Shown here: one piece after another, positions 39,121 through 48,216 of the stretch
How the letters are laid out: every line of letters starts with the position of its first letter
Position numbering within the stretch: the stretch's first letter is position 1
Assembly (NCBI GenBank): GCA_903840415.1
Contig: CAIMFY010000074.1
Location: forward strand, 186,001 to 250,000
Source of the DNA: an uncultured Opitutia bacterium
GTDB lineage: Bacteria > Verrucomicrobiota > Verrucomicrobiia > Opitutales > Opitutaceae
Direction of reading: 5' to 3'
Length of the DNA stretch: 64,000 nucleotides
The notes under the pieces: generated by a model
What the model was told of the DNA's origin: nothing
The model's database searches: none
The model's input: only the letters and a program-made list of their open reading frames with translations
Position numbers and translations under genes: made by a program

Positions 39121-39891
39121 CTAATGTTTTCGCGCCACCCAAAATCGGCATTCGTCGGAGAAATCGCGGACGGCGCGCGACTCGCGGGCGAGTTCGGTGC
39201 GCATGGCATCATACTCGTGCGTCCAACCCGTCGCCGCGAGATCGGCGAGGATTTCCGCTCGATCGGGCAGGTGCATGAAAGTGCGGCCAGCTTCGTCCTC
39301 GAAGTAACGGTCGCCAAATTCGACGAGCCGCGGGTCTTGCACGGCGTGCACCCAGCGCTCGGTTTCAAGACGCCAGAGCACGCGCTCGGTCGGCGAGGCA
39401 TCGCGGTCGTGGGTCGTGAAAAGGAATGGGGCTCCGAGCGCGCAGACCCGGTGCAATTCGCGCAATGCGGCGCGACGGTGCTCCCGGCCGGGGATCTGCA
39501 TGAGGCCGTTGAAGAAAAACAGCGCGCCGAAAAATACCGTATCTCGCAAGGGGTGACTCTTTTTCAGGTCGGTGGCATCGGCGACGAGCAGGGTGATCGC
39601 GGTGGCGCCGCGTTCGGCGGCGAGATAACCGGCCTGCTCCACCAATTCCTCGGCGAAGTCGAAGGCGGTGATCTGCGTGAAGCCGAGTTGCCAGAGGCCG
39701 AGCGTCGCTCGACCGGCGCCGCAACCGGCTTCAAGAAGCGGCGCAGCTTTGTCGGGAAAGAAACGCTCGATGAGGATGCGTTCGGATTCCCACAGACCAA
39801 GAAAGTGCGCGGCGCGGGCGTAGTGGGCGACGGCGACGGAGTCGTTAAAGTCGGCGCGAACGGTCGCCGCGGTTATTTTTTGCGCGTCCAC
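39121..39891 (-). CDS. SAM-dependent methyltransferase
   Basis: Class I methyltransferase of about 256 residues. Seen: the SAM motif PLLEAGCGAGRATLGLWQLG near residue 50, followed by ITAFDFAEELVEQAGYLAAERGA and LLVADATDL, then FFGALFFFNGLMQI. The exact substrate is unknown. No ATG lies at the start of similarity; a GTG at 39891 overlaps the upstream gene by 19 bp and is the best choice, so the first codons are uncertain. The C-terminal half is rich in Arg and ends FWVARKH. Confidence 0.75.
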   Translation of the reverse strand: MDAQKITAATVRADFNDSVAVAHYARAAHFLGLWESERILIERFFPDKAAPLLEAGCGAGRATLGLWQLGFTQITAFDFAEELVEQAGYLAAERGATAITLLVADATDLKKSHPLRDTVFFGALFFFNGLMQIPGREHRRAALRELHRVCALGAPFLFTTHDRDASPTERVLWRLETERWVHAVQDPRLVEFGDRYFEDEAGRTFMHLPDRAEILADLAATGWTHEYDAMRTELARESRAVRDFSDECRFWVARKH

Positions 39892-40994
39892 GCGACGAGA
39901 AACATGCCGTTGGCGTTGAGTTCGTGGGGCCAGAGTGTCGCCCGCGGGCCGGCCCCGAACAGCGCGAGTGGCTCCAATTCGGGATGCGCGGTGCCAAAGG
40001 CATCGGCGATCGCGGTAGTTTCGCTGCGGGTGAGGGTGCAAACGGCGTAAACGAGTCGGCCACCGGGCTTCAGGGAGCCGACGACGTTGTTGAGCAACGT
40101 GAGCTGAGTGGCGGCGAGTTCGCGGACGTCTTCGGGCGTCGTGGTCCAGCGGGCGTGCGGGTTGCGCTGCCAGGTGCCGACGCCGCTGCACGGGGCGTCC
40201 AGGAGAATACCGTCGAATTTTTGCTTCGTCGGCAGCATGCGGCCACCGTCCCAGAAATCGGTGCGGTAGTTAAAAAGTTTCGCGCGGGCGGCGCGGCGCT
40301 TGAGGGTGTCGATGCGGCGGGCGTTGCGATCGGTGGCCCAGACGACGCCCTTGTTTTTCATGAGGTCGGCGAGATGAAGCGTCTTGCCGCCTTCACCCGC
40401 GCAGGCATCCCACCAGTTTTCGCCGGGTATCGGCGCCGCCGCGACGCCGACGAGCTGGGAAGCGAGATCCTGAATTTCGAATTCGCCGGTGCGGAATTGC
40501 TCGGTCTTGAACAAGTCCTGCGTGCCCGTGAAGCGCAGCGCATCCGGCGCGCGGTCACTCGGCTCGCATGAAAACAGCGACTTCGCGAGCGCGGCACTCC
40601 GACCCGGCCGGGCGCGAAGCCACAGTGCCGGGTCGCGCTGGAGTTGCCGCAGGTAATCAGCCTTCGCTTCCGCCGGCAAATCGAGTTCGGTCCAGAGCCA
40701 AGCGGGCACGGCGCGCACGGCGAGCGTCTCGGCCTTGATGCTTTTCGGATCGGCGGTGAAGCGCTCGTGCAGTTCGACGGCTTGCTCGAGGCGTTTCTGT
40801 GGCGACGCCTTAGAGTCGAGCCAAGAGAGCCAGCGGAAATAGACGAAGACCGTGTGGCTGATTTCGCGCTTCGCGATCGGCTGGAGATAGCGGTGGCTTT
40901 CGAAATAGAAACGCAACGCCGTGTCGGCGCGCTCGTCGGTGGAGACGGCGGCGAGTATCTGCGCGGCGTGGTTGAGGGTGGCTTGGTCGGGCAT
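39873..40994 (-). CDS. RsmB/NOP2-type rRNA (cytosine-5) methyltransferase
   Basis: SAM-dependent m5C methyltransferase of the Sun/NOL1/NOP2 family, 373 residues, acting on 16S or 23S rRNA. An N-terminal helical region about residues 1-150 precedes the catalytic domain with WWDACAGEGGKTLHLAD, TDRNARRIDTLKRR, and the two cysteines in LLDAPCSGVGTWQRNPHARW and VYAVCTLTRSE. Pro-Cys motif supports a C5 mechanism. Which rRNA base is modified cannot be told from sequence. Confidence 0.9.
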   Translation of the reverse strand: MPDQATLNHAAQILAAVSTDERADTALRFYFESHRYLQPIAKREISHTVFVYFRWLSWLDSKASPQKRLEQAVELHERFTADPKSIKAETLAVRAVPAWLWTELDLPAEAKADYLRQLQRDPALWLRARPGRSAALAKSLFSCEPSDRAPDALRFTGTQDLFKTEQFRTGEFEIQDLASQLVGVAAAPIPGENWWDACAGEGGKTLHLADLMKNKGVVWATDRNARRIDTLKRRAARAKLFNYRTDFWDGGRMLPTKQKFDGILLDAPCSGVGTWQRNPHARWTTTPEDVRELAATQLTLLNNVVGSLKPGGRLVYAVCTLTRSETTAIADAFGTAHPELEPLALFGAGPRATLWPHELNANGMFLVAWTRKK

Positions 40995-40998
40995 TTGT

Positions 40999-41026
40999 CA
41001 CCACGAAACACACGAAACCTGCGAAA
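40999..41026. repeat. CACGAA-type dispersed repeat
   Basis: CACCACGAAACACACGAAACCTGCGAAAA is a short word of the same style as the CACGGA/CACAAA repeats at 25331, 48141 and 49235. It fills part of the 119-bp gap upstream of the rRNA methyltransferase. Confidence 0.4.
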
Positions 41027-41113
41027 AGGGGAAGCTGCGAATACGGGACCGATATTCTGCCGGCACAAAAGAGGATGGAAACGGCAATGCGTGGATCGAA
41101 TCCTGACCCGGCT

Positions 41114-42019
41114 TCAGGAATGCGGTGGTGCGTCTTCCGGTTCGGGGTGCAACAGCGTCCGCACCTCCGGAAAATATTCGCGCATTTCGGTTTCGACCGC
41201 GGTAAGCCGATCGTGGACTTGGCCGAGGGTCTCATCTCGGGCGAAAGTGACATGCGCTTGAACCCAGATGACGAGGGAGTCGTGCCGAATCTGAATGTCA
41301 TGCACTCGGCCGTCCTGGCGAAGGACGGCCGCGGCAAGTTTGCCGGAAATCGCCGTCGTTTCCTCTGGGTTGACTCCATCGGTGAGGCCGTGGAATGCGC
41401 GCCAGGTAATAGTGCTCCCGGAATAGATGATGATCAGGGCGATGGCGCAGCTGCAAAGGGCGTCCATGATCGGATTTCCCGTGAATTTCACCAGCAGCAT
41501 GGCGGTCAGGGCGCCGAGACTGGTCCACGAATCCGTGAAAACATGGTGACCGTTTGCCTCCAAGAGGAGGCTTTTCGCGTTCTTGCCGTGGCGGATCAGG
41601 GCGAAGCCCAGCGCGCCGTTGATGAGGAGCGTGGCGGCTACGAGTGCCATGCTCAGCAAACCAACCTCGACCGGAGCGGGGTGATTCAGATGAGTGATCG
41701 AACTCAACAAAATGACCAAGCCCGTCACCAAAATTAGGCTACCCTCAAGCCCGCTTGAGATAAACCCGAACTTGCCGTGGCCATGCGGATGATTTTGGTC
41801 CGCAGGCTGCAACTGCAGGTAGGCGAGATAGGTCGCTACTCCGACCGCGAGTTGATGGACCACGGATTCGGCCACGTCGGCGAGGAGGGCTTGAGAGTGA
41901 GACAGCACATAAGCCGTAATCTTCAGGGCAAGGACCCCGAGGCCGACGAACAGCGACAACCGCATCCAGCTTTGGACAGAACGTTCTGGTGAGGTAGATT
42001 CCATGGAAACTACTATCAT
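41114..42019 (-). CDS. Cation diffusion facilitator (CDF) transporter
   Basis: Proton-coupled divalent metal exporter of 301 residues, with six helices and a C-terminal cytoplasmic domain. Seen: ALLADVAESVVHQ in helix 2, HPHGHGKFGFISSG after it, and GHHVFTDSWTSLG in helix 5 supplying H-x3-D. The helix-2 site reads E-x3-H where zinc CDFs have H-x3-D, so metal choice (Zn, Fe, Co or Mn) is open. Start is either ATG at 42019 or ATG at 42004. It is transcribed with the same direction as dnaE but is an independent function. Confidence 0.88.
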   Translation of the reverse strand: MIVVSMESTSPERSVQSWMRLSLFVGLGVLALKITAYVLSHSQALLADVAESVVHQLAVGVATYLAYLQLQPADQNHPHGHGKFGFISSGLEGSLILVTGLVILLSSITHLNHPAPVEVGLLSMALVAATLLINGALGFALIRHGKNAKSLLLEANGHHVFTDSWTSLGALTAMLLVKFTGNPIMDALCSCAIALIIIYSGSTITWRAFHGLTDGVNPEETTAISGKLAAAVLRQDGRVHDIQIRHDSLVIWVQAHVTFARDETLGQVHDRLTAVETEMREYFPEVRTLLHPEPEDAPPHS

Positions 42020-42112
42020 GGAATCGCGTGGCTGGCGGGCAATCTCCGTCTGAGGCGATGGATCAGTCCCAGCTATTGTGGCACCGAACTAGAGGACCGA
42101 ACTGATTTGATG

Positions 42113-45100
42113 CTAGGCGCGCTTCGACCAGCGGCGATCTTGTTTAAGTTCAAGGCGTTTGGTTTCCAGCTGCACGCCGGCGACGGCGGGGTGGGCGCGG
42201 AGCTGCTGGAAAGTGGCCGCATTGAGTTTCCACGCGAGCGCGCCGCTCGCCTCGGCGATTGGAGCGGCGCGGTCCTCGAAGACGAAGGCGAACTCGACGC
42301 GGGTGTCGCCGACCTGGGCGTTAAGCGTGTCGCGCAGCAGGCGGAGGAACGCCGGAAGTTCGCGATGCGTCGGGTGGAGGAGCCACGTGACTTTCCTGAT
42401 GGCGCTGCCGACGAAGCTGTCGAGCGGGTAGCACTCCTTCACGTTGATACGCGTGCCGTCATTGCCGGCGAGGATGTTGCCTTGGACGACGACGAGCGCG
42501 TTTTCCGCGAGCACGGTGCCATAGGACGCGGTGGCATCGGCAAACATGTTGAGCGCGACGGAGGCGTTTTTCGTGGCGAGCGTGAAGGCGACCCACGGGC
42601 GGTTGTCCTTCTTCGCAAGTTTCTTCTGGAGATTTCCGGCGATGCCACAGAGGCGAAATTCCGTGCGGTCACCTTGCTGCAGCAACTCCTCGATGGCGAA
42701 GGTGTCGATGGCGTCGGCGAGCCCGAGGTAGGAATTCATCGGGTGTCCCGAGACATAAAATCCGAGGAGTTCCTTTTCGAACGCGAGGCGTTCGGGCGCG
42801 GAGAAATCGTCGGCAGTGCCGTGAACGGTGGGTTGAGGGCTCGCGGGTGCACCATTCGCGGCGGATTTTCCGTGGCCATTTTTCGGCGCGTCCTCGGCGA
42901 GCATGTCGAGAAAACTGTGCTGGCCGGCGGCTTTGTCGCGGGCGGCGGAGGCGGCGCCGGAGAGCGCTCCGTCAATGCCATCGAAGAGTTGCTTGCGCGG
43001 TGCACCGCTGAAGTCAAAGGCGCCCGTCTTCACGAGGTGCTCGAGCACGCGCCGGTTGAGCGCGCGGGCATCGACGCGCGCGGCGAAATCGGCGAAGTCG
43101 GCAAACGGCCCGTTCTTCTCGCGCTCCTCGATGATTTTCTGTGCGGCGAGTTCGCCGACGCCTTTGACGCCGGCTAATCCAAAGCGAATTTTCGCGCCGA
43201 CTGGCGTGAACATCTCGCGGCTCTCATTTACATCTGGTCCGAGAACTTTAAGGCCCATGGCCTCGCATTCGCCCACGAAGTGCGCGACCTTTTCCGAATT
43301 GCCGAGCTCCGAACTGAGCATGGCCGCCATGAACTGCACCGGGTAGTTCGCCTTTAGGAAACCGGTCTGATAGCTGAGGATCGCGTAGGCGGCGGAGTGG
43401 GATTTGTTGAATCCGTAACCAGCGAATTTGTTGAGAATGTCGAAGATGGAGTCGGCGATCTTGGCGTCGATGTTGTTCACGCGCTTCGCGCCCTCGACGA
43501 ATTTCGCGCGCTCGTCGGCCATCGCCTTTTCGTCCTTCTTGCCCATCGCGCGGCGCAGCATGTCGGCGCCGCCGAGCGTGTAGCCGGCGATAATCTTCGC
43601 CGCTTCCATGACCTGCTCCTGATAGACCATCACGCCGTAAGTTTCGCGGCACACCTCCTCGAGGAGTTTGTGCGGGAACTTGACGGTGCTCGGATCTTTT
43701 TTGCCGCGCACGTAATCGGGAATCCACTCCATCGGGCCCGGACGGTAGAGCGCGATGAGCGCGACGATCTCGTCGATGGTGGAGAGGCCGATCTGGCGGC
43801 AGAGATTCTGCATGCCGCCGGATTCCAACTGAAACACGCCGGTCGTGCGGCCAGAGTTGAGGAGCGCGAAAGTCTTCGTGTCCTCGAGCGGAATTGTCTC
43901 GATGTCGAATTTCGGATCGGCGGTGCGGCGGATGTTATCGACGGCATCGGCGATGACGGTGAGCGTTTTGAGGCCGAGAAAGTCCATCTTCAGCAGCCCG
44001 AGCTTGCCGACGGCGTTCATGTCGAACTGCACGGTGACGTCGCCTTCCTGCAGCGTGAGCGGGACGAATTCCTCGAGTGGCCGGTCGGTGATGATGATGC
44101 CGGCGGCGTGCTTGCCAGTGTTCCGCACCATGCCTTCGAGGACGAGGCCCTGGTCGAAGATTTTTTTGGCGACAGGATTCTTATTCACCTCGTCGCGCAA
44201 CTCGGCGGATTTCGCGACGGCGTCGGCCAGGGTGATGTTGAGTTCGTCGGGCACCATCTTCGCGAGGCGGTCGGCGTCGGCGTAGGGGACGTTGTGGACG
44301 CGCGCGACGTCGCGGATGACCATCTTCGCGCCGAGCGTGCCATAGGTGATGATGTTCGCGACGCAGTCGTTGCCATATTTCTGGCGGACATAGTCGATCA
44401 CCTCGCCGCGGCGGCGCATGCAGAAGTCGATGTCGAAGTCGGGCGGCGAGACGCGCTCGGGATTCAAGAAGCGTTCGAAGAGCAACTTGAAGCGCAGCGG
44501 ATCGAGATTCGTAATGCCGAGAAGATAGGCGACGATGCAACCGGCGCCCGAACCGCGGCCGGGACCGACCGGGATACCGTGTTTTTTCGCCCAATCGATG
44601 AAATCCCAGACGACGAGAAAATAGTCGATGAACCCGGTCTTGCCGATGATCGAGAGCTCGAAGTCGAGGCGCTCGACGAGCGTCTTGCCGAGCGCGGGAT
44701 CGGAGAATTTTTCCGGCGAGGCATAGTCGACGCCGTAGCGCTTCCTCAGCCCGCCGACACAGAGATCGCGCAGATAGCCGGCGCGATCGGTTTTGATTTC
44801 CGGTGGGATCGGATATTTCGGGTAGCGCTCGCTGCCTTTCGGAAAAGGAATTGTGAGGTCGCACATCTCGGCGACGAGCTGGGTGTTCGTCACCGACTCG
44901 GGAACCTCGGCGAAGAGCTTGGCCATCTCGTCGCGCGACTTCAGGAAAAACTGCGTGCCGTCGAAGCGCATGCGCTTCTCGTCATCGATCTTTGCGCCCG
45001 TTTGGATGCAGAGCATCGCGTCGTGTGGGCCGGAATCCTGCGCGCGGACGTAGTGCACGTCGTTCGTGCAGATCACCTTGAGGTTGAATTCCTCGGCGAG

Positions 45101-45724
45101 TTTGAGCAGGCCCGGGATGATCTGGCGCTGCTCGGGGATGCCGTGGTCCTGGATTTCGACGAAATAATTTTCGCGGCCGAAGATCTCGACAAAGCGGCCG
45201 CAGGCCTTGCGGGCGGCCTCGTAGTCGCCAGTGAGCAGGCGCTGCGGGACGAGCGAGGCGAGACAACCAGTGAATCCGATCAGGCCCGAAGAAAATTGGG
45301 CGAGCGTGTCGATATCCGTGCGCGGCTTGTAGTAGAAGCCCTTGAGATGGGCGTCGGAGACGAGTTTGAGGAGGTTTTGGTAGCCAGTGAGGTTCTTGGC
45401 CAGCAGGCCGAGGTGGAAGATCGTTTTGCCCTCGTCGTCGTTGCGACCCTTCTTCTCCAAACGGGAGGTCTCGACGAGGTAGAGTTCGCAGCCGATTAGG
45501 GGCTTGATGCCCTTGGCCTTGGCTTGGTTGTAGAATTCGATCGCGCCGTAGAGGTTGCCGTGATCGGTCAGGGCGAGGGCGGGCATGCCGAGTTCGGCGG
45601 CACGGTCCATCAGGCGGTCGATGCGGCAGCAGCCGTCGAGGAGGCTGTAGTCCGAATGGACGTGGAGATGGACGAAGTTCTTGTCGGCGGACGGCACGGA
45701 GGGGTTCAAACAAGCCCATCGCAC
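42113..45724 (-). CDS. dnaE: DNA polymerase III alpha subunit
   Basis: Replicative polymerase of 1203 residues. Seen: PHP domain at the start (FVHLHVHSDYSLLDGC), LALTDHGNLYGAI, GPGRGSGAGCIVAYLLGIT, the palm ERVSPPDFDIDFCMRRRGEV with catalytic Asp pair, KMDFLGLKTLTV, FAGYGFNKSHSAAYA and a C-terminal OB-fold region. The start is uncertain: GTG at 45724, TTG at 45709 or GTG at 45697 all precede conserved sequence. Divergent from rpsU across about 90 bp, so the two may share a control region. Confidence 0.96.
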   Translation of the reverse strand: MRWACLNPSVPSADKNFVHLHVHSDYSLLDGCCRIDRLMDRAAELGMPALALTDHGNLYGAIEFYNQAKAKGIKPLIGCELYLVETSRLEKKGRNDDEGKTIFHLGLLAKNLTGYQNLLKLVSDAHLKGFYYKPRTDIDTLAQFSSGLIGFTGCLASLVPQRLLTGDYEAARKACGRFVEIFGRENYFVEIQDHGIPEQRQIIPGLLKLAEEFNLKVICTNDVHYVRAQDSGPHDAMLCIQTGAKIDDEKRMRFDGTQFFLKSRDEMAKLFAEVPESVTNTQLVAEMCDLTIPFPKGSERYPKYPIPPEIKTDRAGYLRDLCVGGLRKRYGVDYASPEKFSDPALGKTLVERLDFELSIIGKTGFIDYFLVVWDFIDWAKKHGIPVGPGRGSGAGCIVAYLLGITNLDPLRFKLLFERFLNPERVSPPDFDIDFCMRRRGEVIDYVRQKYGNDCVANIITYGTLGAKMVIRDVARVHNVPYADADRLAKMVPDELNITLADAVAKSAELRDEVNKNPVAKKIFDQGLVLEGMVRNTGKHAAGIIITDRPLEEFVPLTLQEGDVTVQFDMNAVGKLGLLKMDFLGLKTLTVIADAVDNIRRTADPKFDIETIPLEDTKTFALLNSGRTTGVFQLESGGMQNLCRQIGLSTIDEIVALIALYRPGPMEWIPDYVRGKKDPSTVKFPHKLLEEVCRETYGVMVYQEQVMEAAKIIAGYTLGGADMLRRAMGKKDEKAMADERAKFVEGAKRVNNIDAKIADSIFDILNKFAGYGFNKSHSAAYAILSYQTGFLKANYPVQFMAAMLSSELGNSEKVAHFVGECEAMGLKVLGPDVNESREMFTPVGAKIRFGLAGVKGVGELAAQKIIEEREKNGPFADFADFAARVDARALNRRVLEHLVKTGAFDFSGAPRKQLFDGIDGALSGAASAARDKAAGQHSFLDMLAEDAPKNGHGKSAANGAPASPQPTVHGTADDFSAPERLAFEKELLGFYVSGHPMNSYLGLADAIDTFAIEELLQQGDRTEFRLCGIAGNLQKKLAKKDNRPWVAFTLATKNASVALNMFADATASYGTVLAENALVVVQGNILAGNDGTRINVKECYPLDSFVGSAIRKVTWLLHPTHRELPAFLRLLRDTLNAQVGDTRVEFAFVFEDRAAPIAEASGALAWKLNAATFQQLRAHPAVAGVQLETKRLELKQDRRWSKRA

Positions 45725-45751
45725 GGCTTCCGCAAGACGGGAAAAAAGCCA

Positions 45752-45781
45752 TTGACGCGCGTCGCGCGGCTTGGCCTATTT
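45752..45781 (+). promoter_or_regulatory. Candidate promoter of rpsU
   Basis: TTGACG at 45752-45757 is spaced 17-18 bp from CTATTT, 40 bp before the ATG at 45816. The same TTGACG box stands before the tRNA gene at 61356. Confidence 0.45.
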
Positions 45782-45815
45782 GTCGGCTTTTCCTTTCACC
45801 AACACGTCCGTTCAC

Positions 45816-46013
45816 ATGTCCATCGAAATCAAAATCCGCAAGAACGAGCCCATCGACCGCGCCCTGCGCCGCATGAAGAAGAAGCTCGATCGCGAGAACA
45901 TCATCAAGGGCACCCGCGCCAAGCGCTACTACGAGAAGCCCTGCGAGAAGCGCCGCCGCAAGGATAAGGTCCAAGCCTTCACGCAGATGCTCCGCCGCCG
46001 TTACGCGGAATAA
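45816..46013 (+). CDS. rpsU: 30S ribosomal protein S21
   Basis: Small 30S subunit protein of 65 residues. Seen: IRKNEPIDRALRRMKKKLD and the basic RRRKDKVQAFTQMLRRRYAE tail. S21 helps recognise Shine-Dalgarno sequences in other bacteria. The ATG at 45816 gives the family N-terminus MSIEIKIRKNEP. It stands alone, with its own promoter-like box and a terminator. Confidence 0.96.
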   Translation: MSIEIKIRKNEPIDRALRRMKKKLDRENIIKGTRAKRYYEKPCEKRRRKDKVQAFTQMLRRRYAE

Positions 46014-46050
46014 GCCGATCTGCGCGGCCGCTGTGCCGCTCTTACATCTT

Positions 46051-46085
46051 ACCGCGCTCCCGTTTAATCGGTAGCGCGGTTTTCG
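46051..46085 (+). terminator. Terminator after rpsU
   Basis: ACCGCGCT at 46051-46058 pairs with AGCGCGGT at 46073-46080, followed by TTTTCGTTT. The 8-bp stem has a 14-base loop containing a second small stem. Confidence 0.75.
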
Positions 46086-46150
46086 TTTCCTAAGTAGCTT
46101 TTCCCCGTGCAACTTTCCGACGCACCGCTTCGTCTTTCGGTTTATCCCGC

Positions 46151-47098
46151 GTGAAACCGATCTTCGCCCTTTCCACCAGTTGGTGTTCGCACCGCCATAA
46201 GGATGGCTTCGCGATGCTCCGTGAGATGGCCGATTTGGGTTTTGAACACGTCGAACTGAGCCACGGTATTCGGATTACGCTCGTGCCGGGCATCCTCAAG
46301 GCGGTGGAGGAAGGCGTGGTGAAGATTTCCTCGACGCATAATTTCTGCCCATTGCCGACCGGTGTGGTGCAGGCGGCGCCCAATCTCTTCGAGCCGTCGG
46401 CGCGAGATTTTCGGGAGCACGACCAGTGGCTCCGACACACGAAACGAACGATTGACTTTGCCGACCAGGTGAAAGCGGGAGTGGTAGTTTGCCATCTCGG
46501 CAGCGTGTCATTTTTTTGGTTCAACCCGGCGCGCAACCTGCGCGTTTACCTGCGTGAACATCGAGAGGCCGGTCGCACGCCCGATGACAAGGATTACCAC
46601 GCACTCCTCGCCAAATCGCTCACGAAGCTGCGCAAGCGGATGGGACCGTTTTGGGAACAGACCAAGGCAAGCGTGAACGAGATTCTCGGCTACGCCGCGC
46701 AGAAGGGCGTGAAACTCGCCTTCGAGAATCGCGAGAAATTCGAGGAGTTACCGCTCGATGCCGATTATGAGGCGTTTCTCGCCAGCTTTCCTCCGACGGC
46801 TCCGGTCGGCTACTGGCATGACACCGGCCACGCTGATATCAAAGAGGGCATGGGGCTGCTCGTGCATCGCCAGCATCTCACGGAGATGGCGCCGCGGCTC
46901 ATCGGCTTTCACCTGCATGACGTGAACGCACAAGGCGACGACCACCAACCGGTCGGTTCCGGACACATCGATTTCAAAATGGTCAGCGAGTTCTGGCGTC
47001 CGGAGCACCGACTGACGCTGGAGTTTGGTCCGCGACTGACGGTCGATGATGTGCGGGTGTCGAAGCTTCGCATCGAGGCGCTGTTGGCGCAAATTTAG
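46151..47098 (+). CDS. Sugar phosphate isomerase/epimerase-like TIM-barrel protein
   Basis: A 315-residue protein of the xylose isomerase-like AP endonuclease 2 fold. Seen: FALSTSWCSHRHKDGFAML, EHVELSHGI, FCPLPTGVV, VVVCHLGSV, KLAFENREKFEELP with a metal glutamate, GYWHDTGHADI and LIGFHLHDVNAQGDDHQPVGSG, which carry the usual Glu, His, Asp and His metal ligands of the barrel. The substrate is not identified. GTG at 46151 is the start; it ends just before the convergent mutY gene. Confidence 0.82.
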   Translation: MKPIFALSTSWCSHRHKDGFAMLREMADLGFEHVELSHGIRITLVPGILKAVEEGVVKISSTHNFCPLPTGVVQAAPNLFEPSARDFREHDQWLRHTKRTIDFADQVKAGVVVCHLGSVSFFWFNPARNLRVYLREHREAGRTPDDKDYHALLAKSLTKLRKRMGPFWEQTKASVNEILGYAAQKGVKLAFENREKFEELPLDADYEAFLASFPPTAPVGYWHDTGHADIKEGMGLLVHRQHLTEMAPRLIGFHLHDVNAQGDDHQPVGSGHIDFKMVSEFWRPEHRLTLEFGPRLTVDDVRVSKLRIEALLAQI

Positions 47099-47102
47099 CG
47101 GC

Positions 47103-48137
47103 CTAGCGTTGTCGGGCGGCAAGGATTTCGTTGATCCAGCGGCGGTGCGGGCCAGAGAGCGTGATCGCGTCGAGGTCGGGGATCGGAATCCATACACCAT
47201 CGCGCGGGATCCGTTTGCGGCGCGCAGTGGCGATGTGGATCGACTCGATGATTTGAAAACGCGTGATGCTGCGGCGTTTTTTGGCGAGCAACTGGCCGAG
47301 GGTGGCGGCAGCGGTGTCGAGTCCAGCTTGAGCTGGCGTGGGGAGTTCGTGGATGTTGGCGAACCGCCGGGCGCCGGCCGCGGCCCGGTGCAGCAGGAGC
47401 GCGCCGCGAATTTCGCACCACACTCGGGTGACGGCGCGACGTTCCATTGTCTTTGCTGCGAGTCGCGGAAATCTTTCCGGTGTTCCACTGCGCGCACCGG
47501 CGCAAAATTCGCGCACCGGGCACGTGCGGCAGAGTGGATTTCGGCGGACGCACACGGTCGCGCCGAGTTCCATCATCGCCTGATTGAAGTCGCCGGGCGC
47601 GTCGCGCGGCAGCACAGCCGCTGCGAGCGGGGCGAGCAATTTCGCGGCGCTGGCGCTGTCGCGAAACTCCGTCGCGTCTGCCGTGAGCCGCGCGAGAATC
47701 CGCACGACGTTGCCGTCGACGCATGCCGCCGGCGCCTCAAACGAAATGCTGGTGATCGCGGCGGCGGTGTAAGGACCGACGCCCGGTAGCTCGCGCCACT
47801 CGGCGGGCGTGCACGGTTTGGTCGACAGCGCGACCCATTCCCTTGCGAGTTTATGGAGGTTGCGGGCGCGAGAATAGTAGCCGAGTCCCTCCCAGAGTTT
47901 GAGGACGCGTTCCTCGGGCGCAGCAGCGAGCGCAGCGAAGTCTGGTAGCGCAACTAGCCAGCGCGCGAAGTAGGGGAGGACGGTTTTGACCTGCGTCTGT
48001 TGGAGCATGAATTCACTCACGACTGTTTTGTAGAGCGAAGGCGCCTCACGCCACGGTAGCACCCGGGCGTGAGCTTGATACCAAGCGAGCAGGGCGCGTT
48101 GGAAATCAGTTCGCTTTTTGATCAAAGCCTTGGACAC
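47103..48137 (-). CDS. mutY: A/G-specific adenine glycosylase
   Basis: Removes adenine mispaired with 8-oxoguanine. About 344 residues. Seen: LPWREAPSLYKTVVSEFMLQQTQVKTVLPYF with the catalytic glutamate, ELPGVGPYTAAAITSI (helix-hairpin-helix), VDGNVVRILARL with the catalytic aspartate, the 4Fe-4S cysteines CVRRNPLCRTCPVREFC, and a C-terminal NUDIX-like recognition domain. The GTG at 48137 is preferred; a GTG at 48146 lies inside an inverted repeat. Confidence 0.94.
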   Translation of the reverse strand: MSKALIKKRTDFQRALLAWYQAHARVLPWREAPSLYKTVVSEFMLQQTQVKTVLPYFARWLVALPDFAALAAAPEERVLKLWEGLGYYSRARNLHKLAREWVALSTKPCTPAEWRELPGVGPYTAAAITSISFEAPAACVDGNVVRILARLTADATEFRDSASAAKLLAPLAAAVLPRDAPGDFNQAMMELGATVCVRRNPLCRTCPVREFCAGARSGTPERFPRLAAKTMERRAVTRVWCEIRGALLLHRAAAGARRFANIHELPTPAQAGLDTAAATLGQLLAKKRRSITRFQIIESIHIATARRKRIPRDGVWIPIPDLDAITLSGPHRRWINEILAARQR

Positions 48138-48140
48138 GAA

Positions 48141-48210
48141 GGCCACAAAAGGCGCAAAAACTCCCGGAGCGAAGCAGAATCATTTTGTGCTTTCGGTGCT
48201 TTTTGTGGCC
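48141..48210. repeat. CACAAA-type inverted repeat between mutY and rnhC
   Basis: GGCCACAAAAGGCGCAAAA at 48141-48159 is mirrored by TTTTGTGC...TTTTTGTGGCC ending at 48210. It sits exactly between the divergent mutY and rnhC starts and so may carry both promoters or be an inserted dispersed repeat. Confidence 0.6.
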
Positions 48211-48216
48211 AATCCC

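Noticed and set aside
43397-45499. Open frame of 700 codons on the plus strand opposite dnaE
   Set aside because: Mirror of dnaE codon pattern, with no recognisable domain; dnaE motifs are unambiguous.
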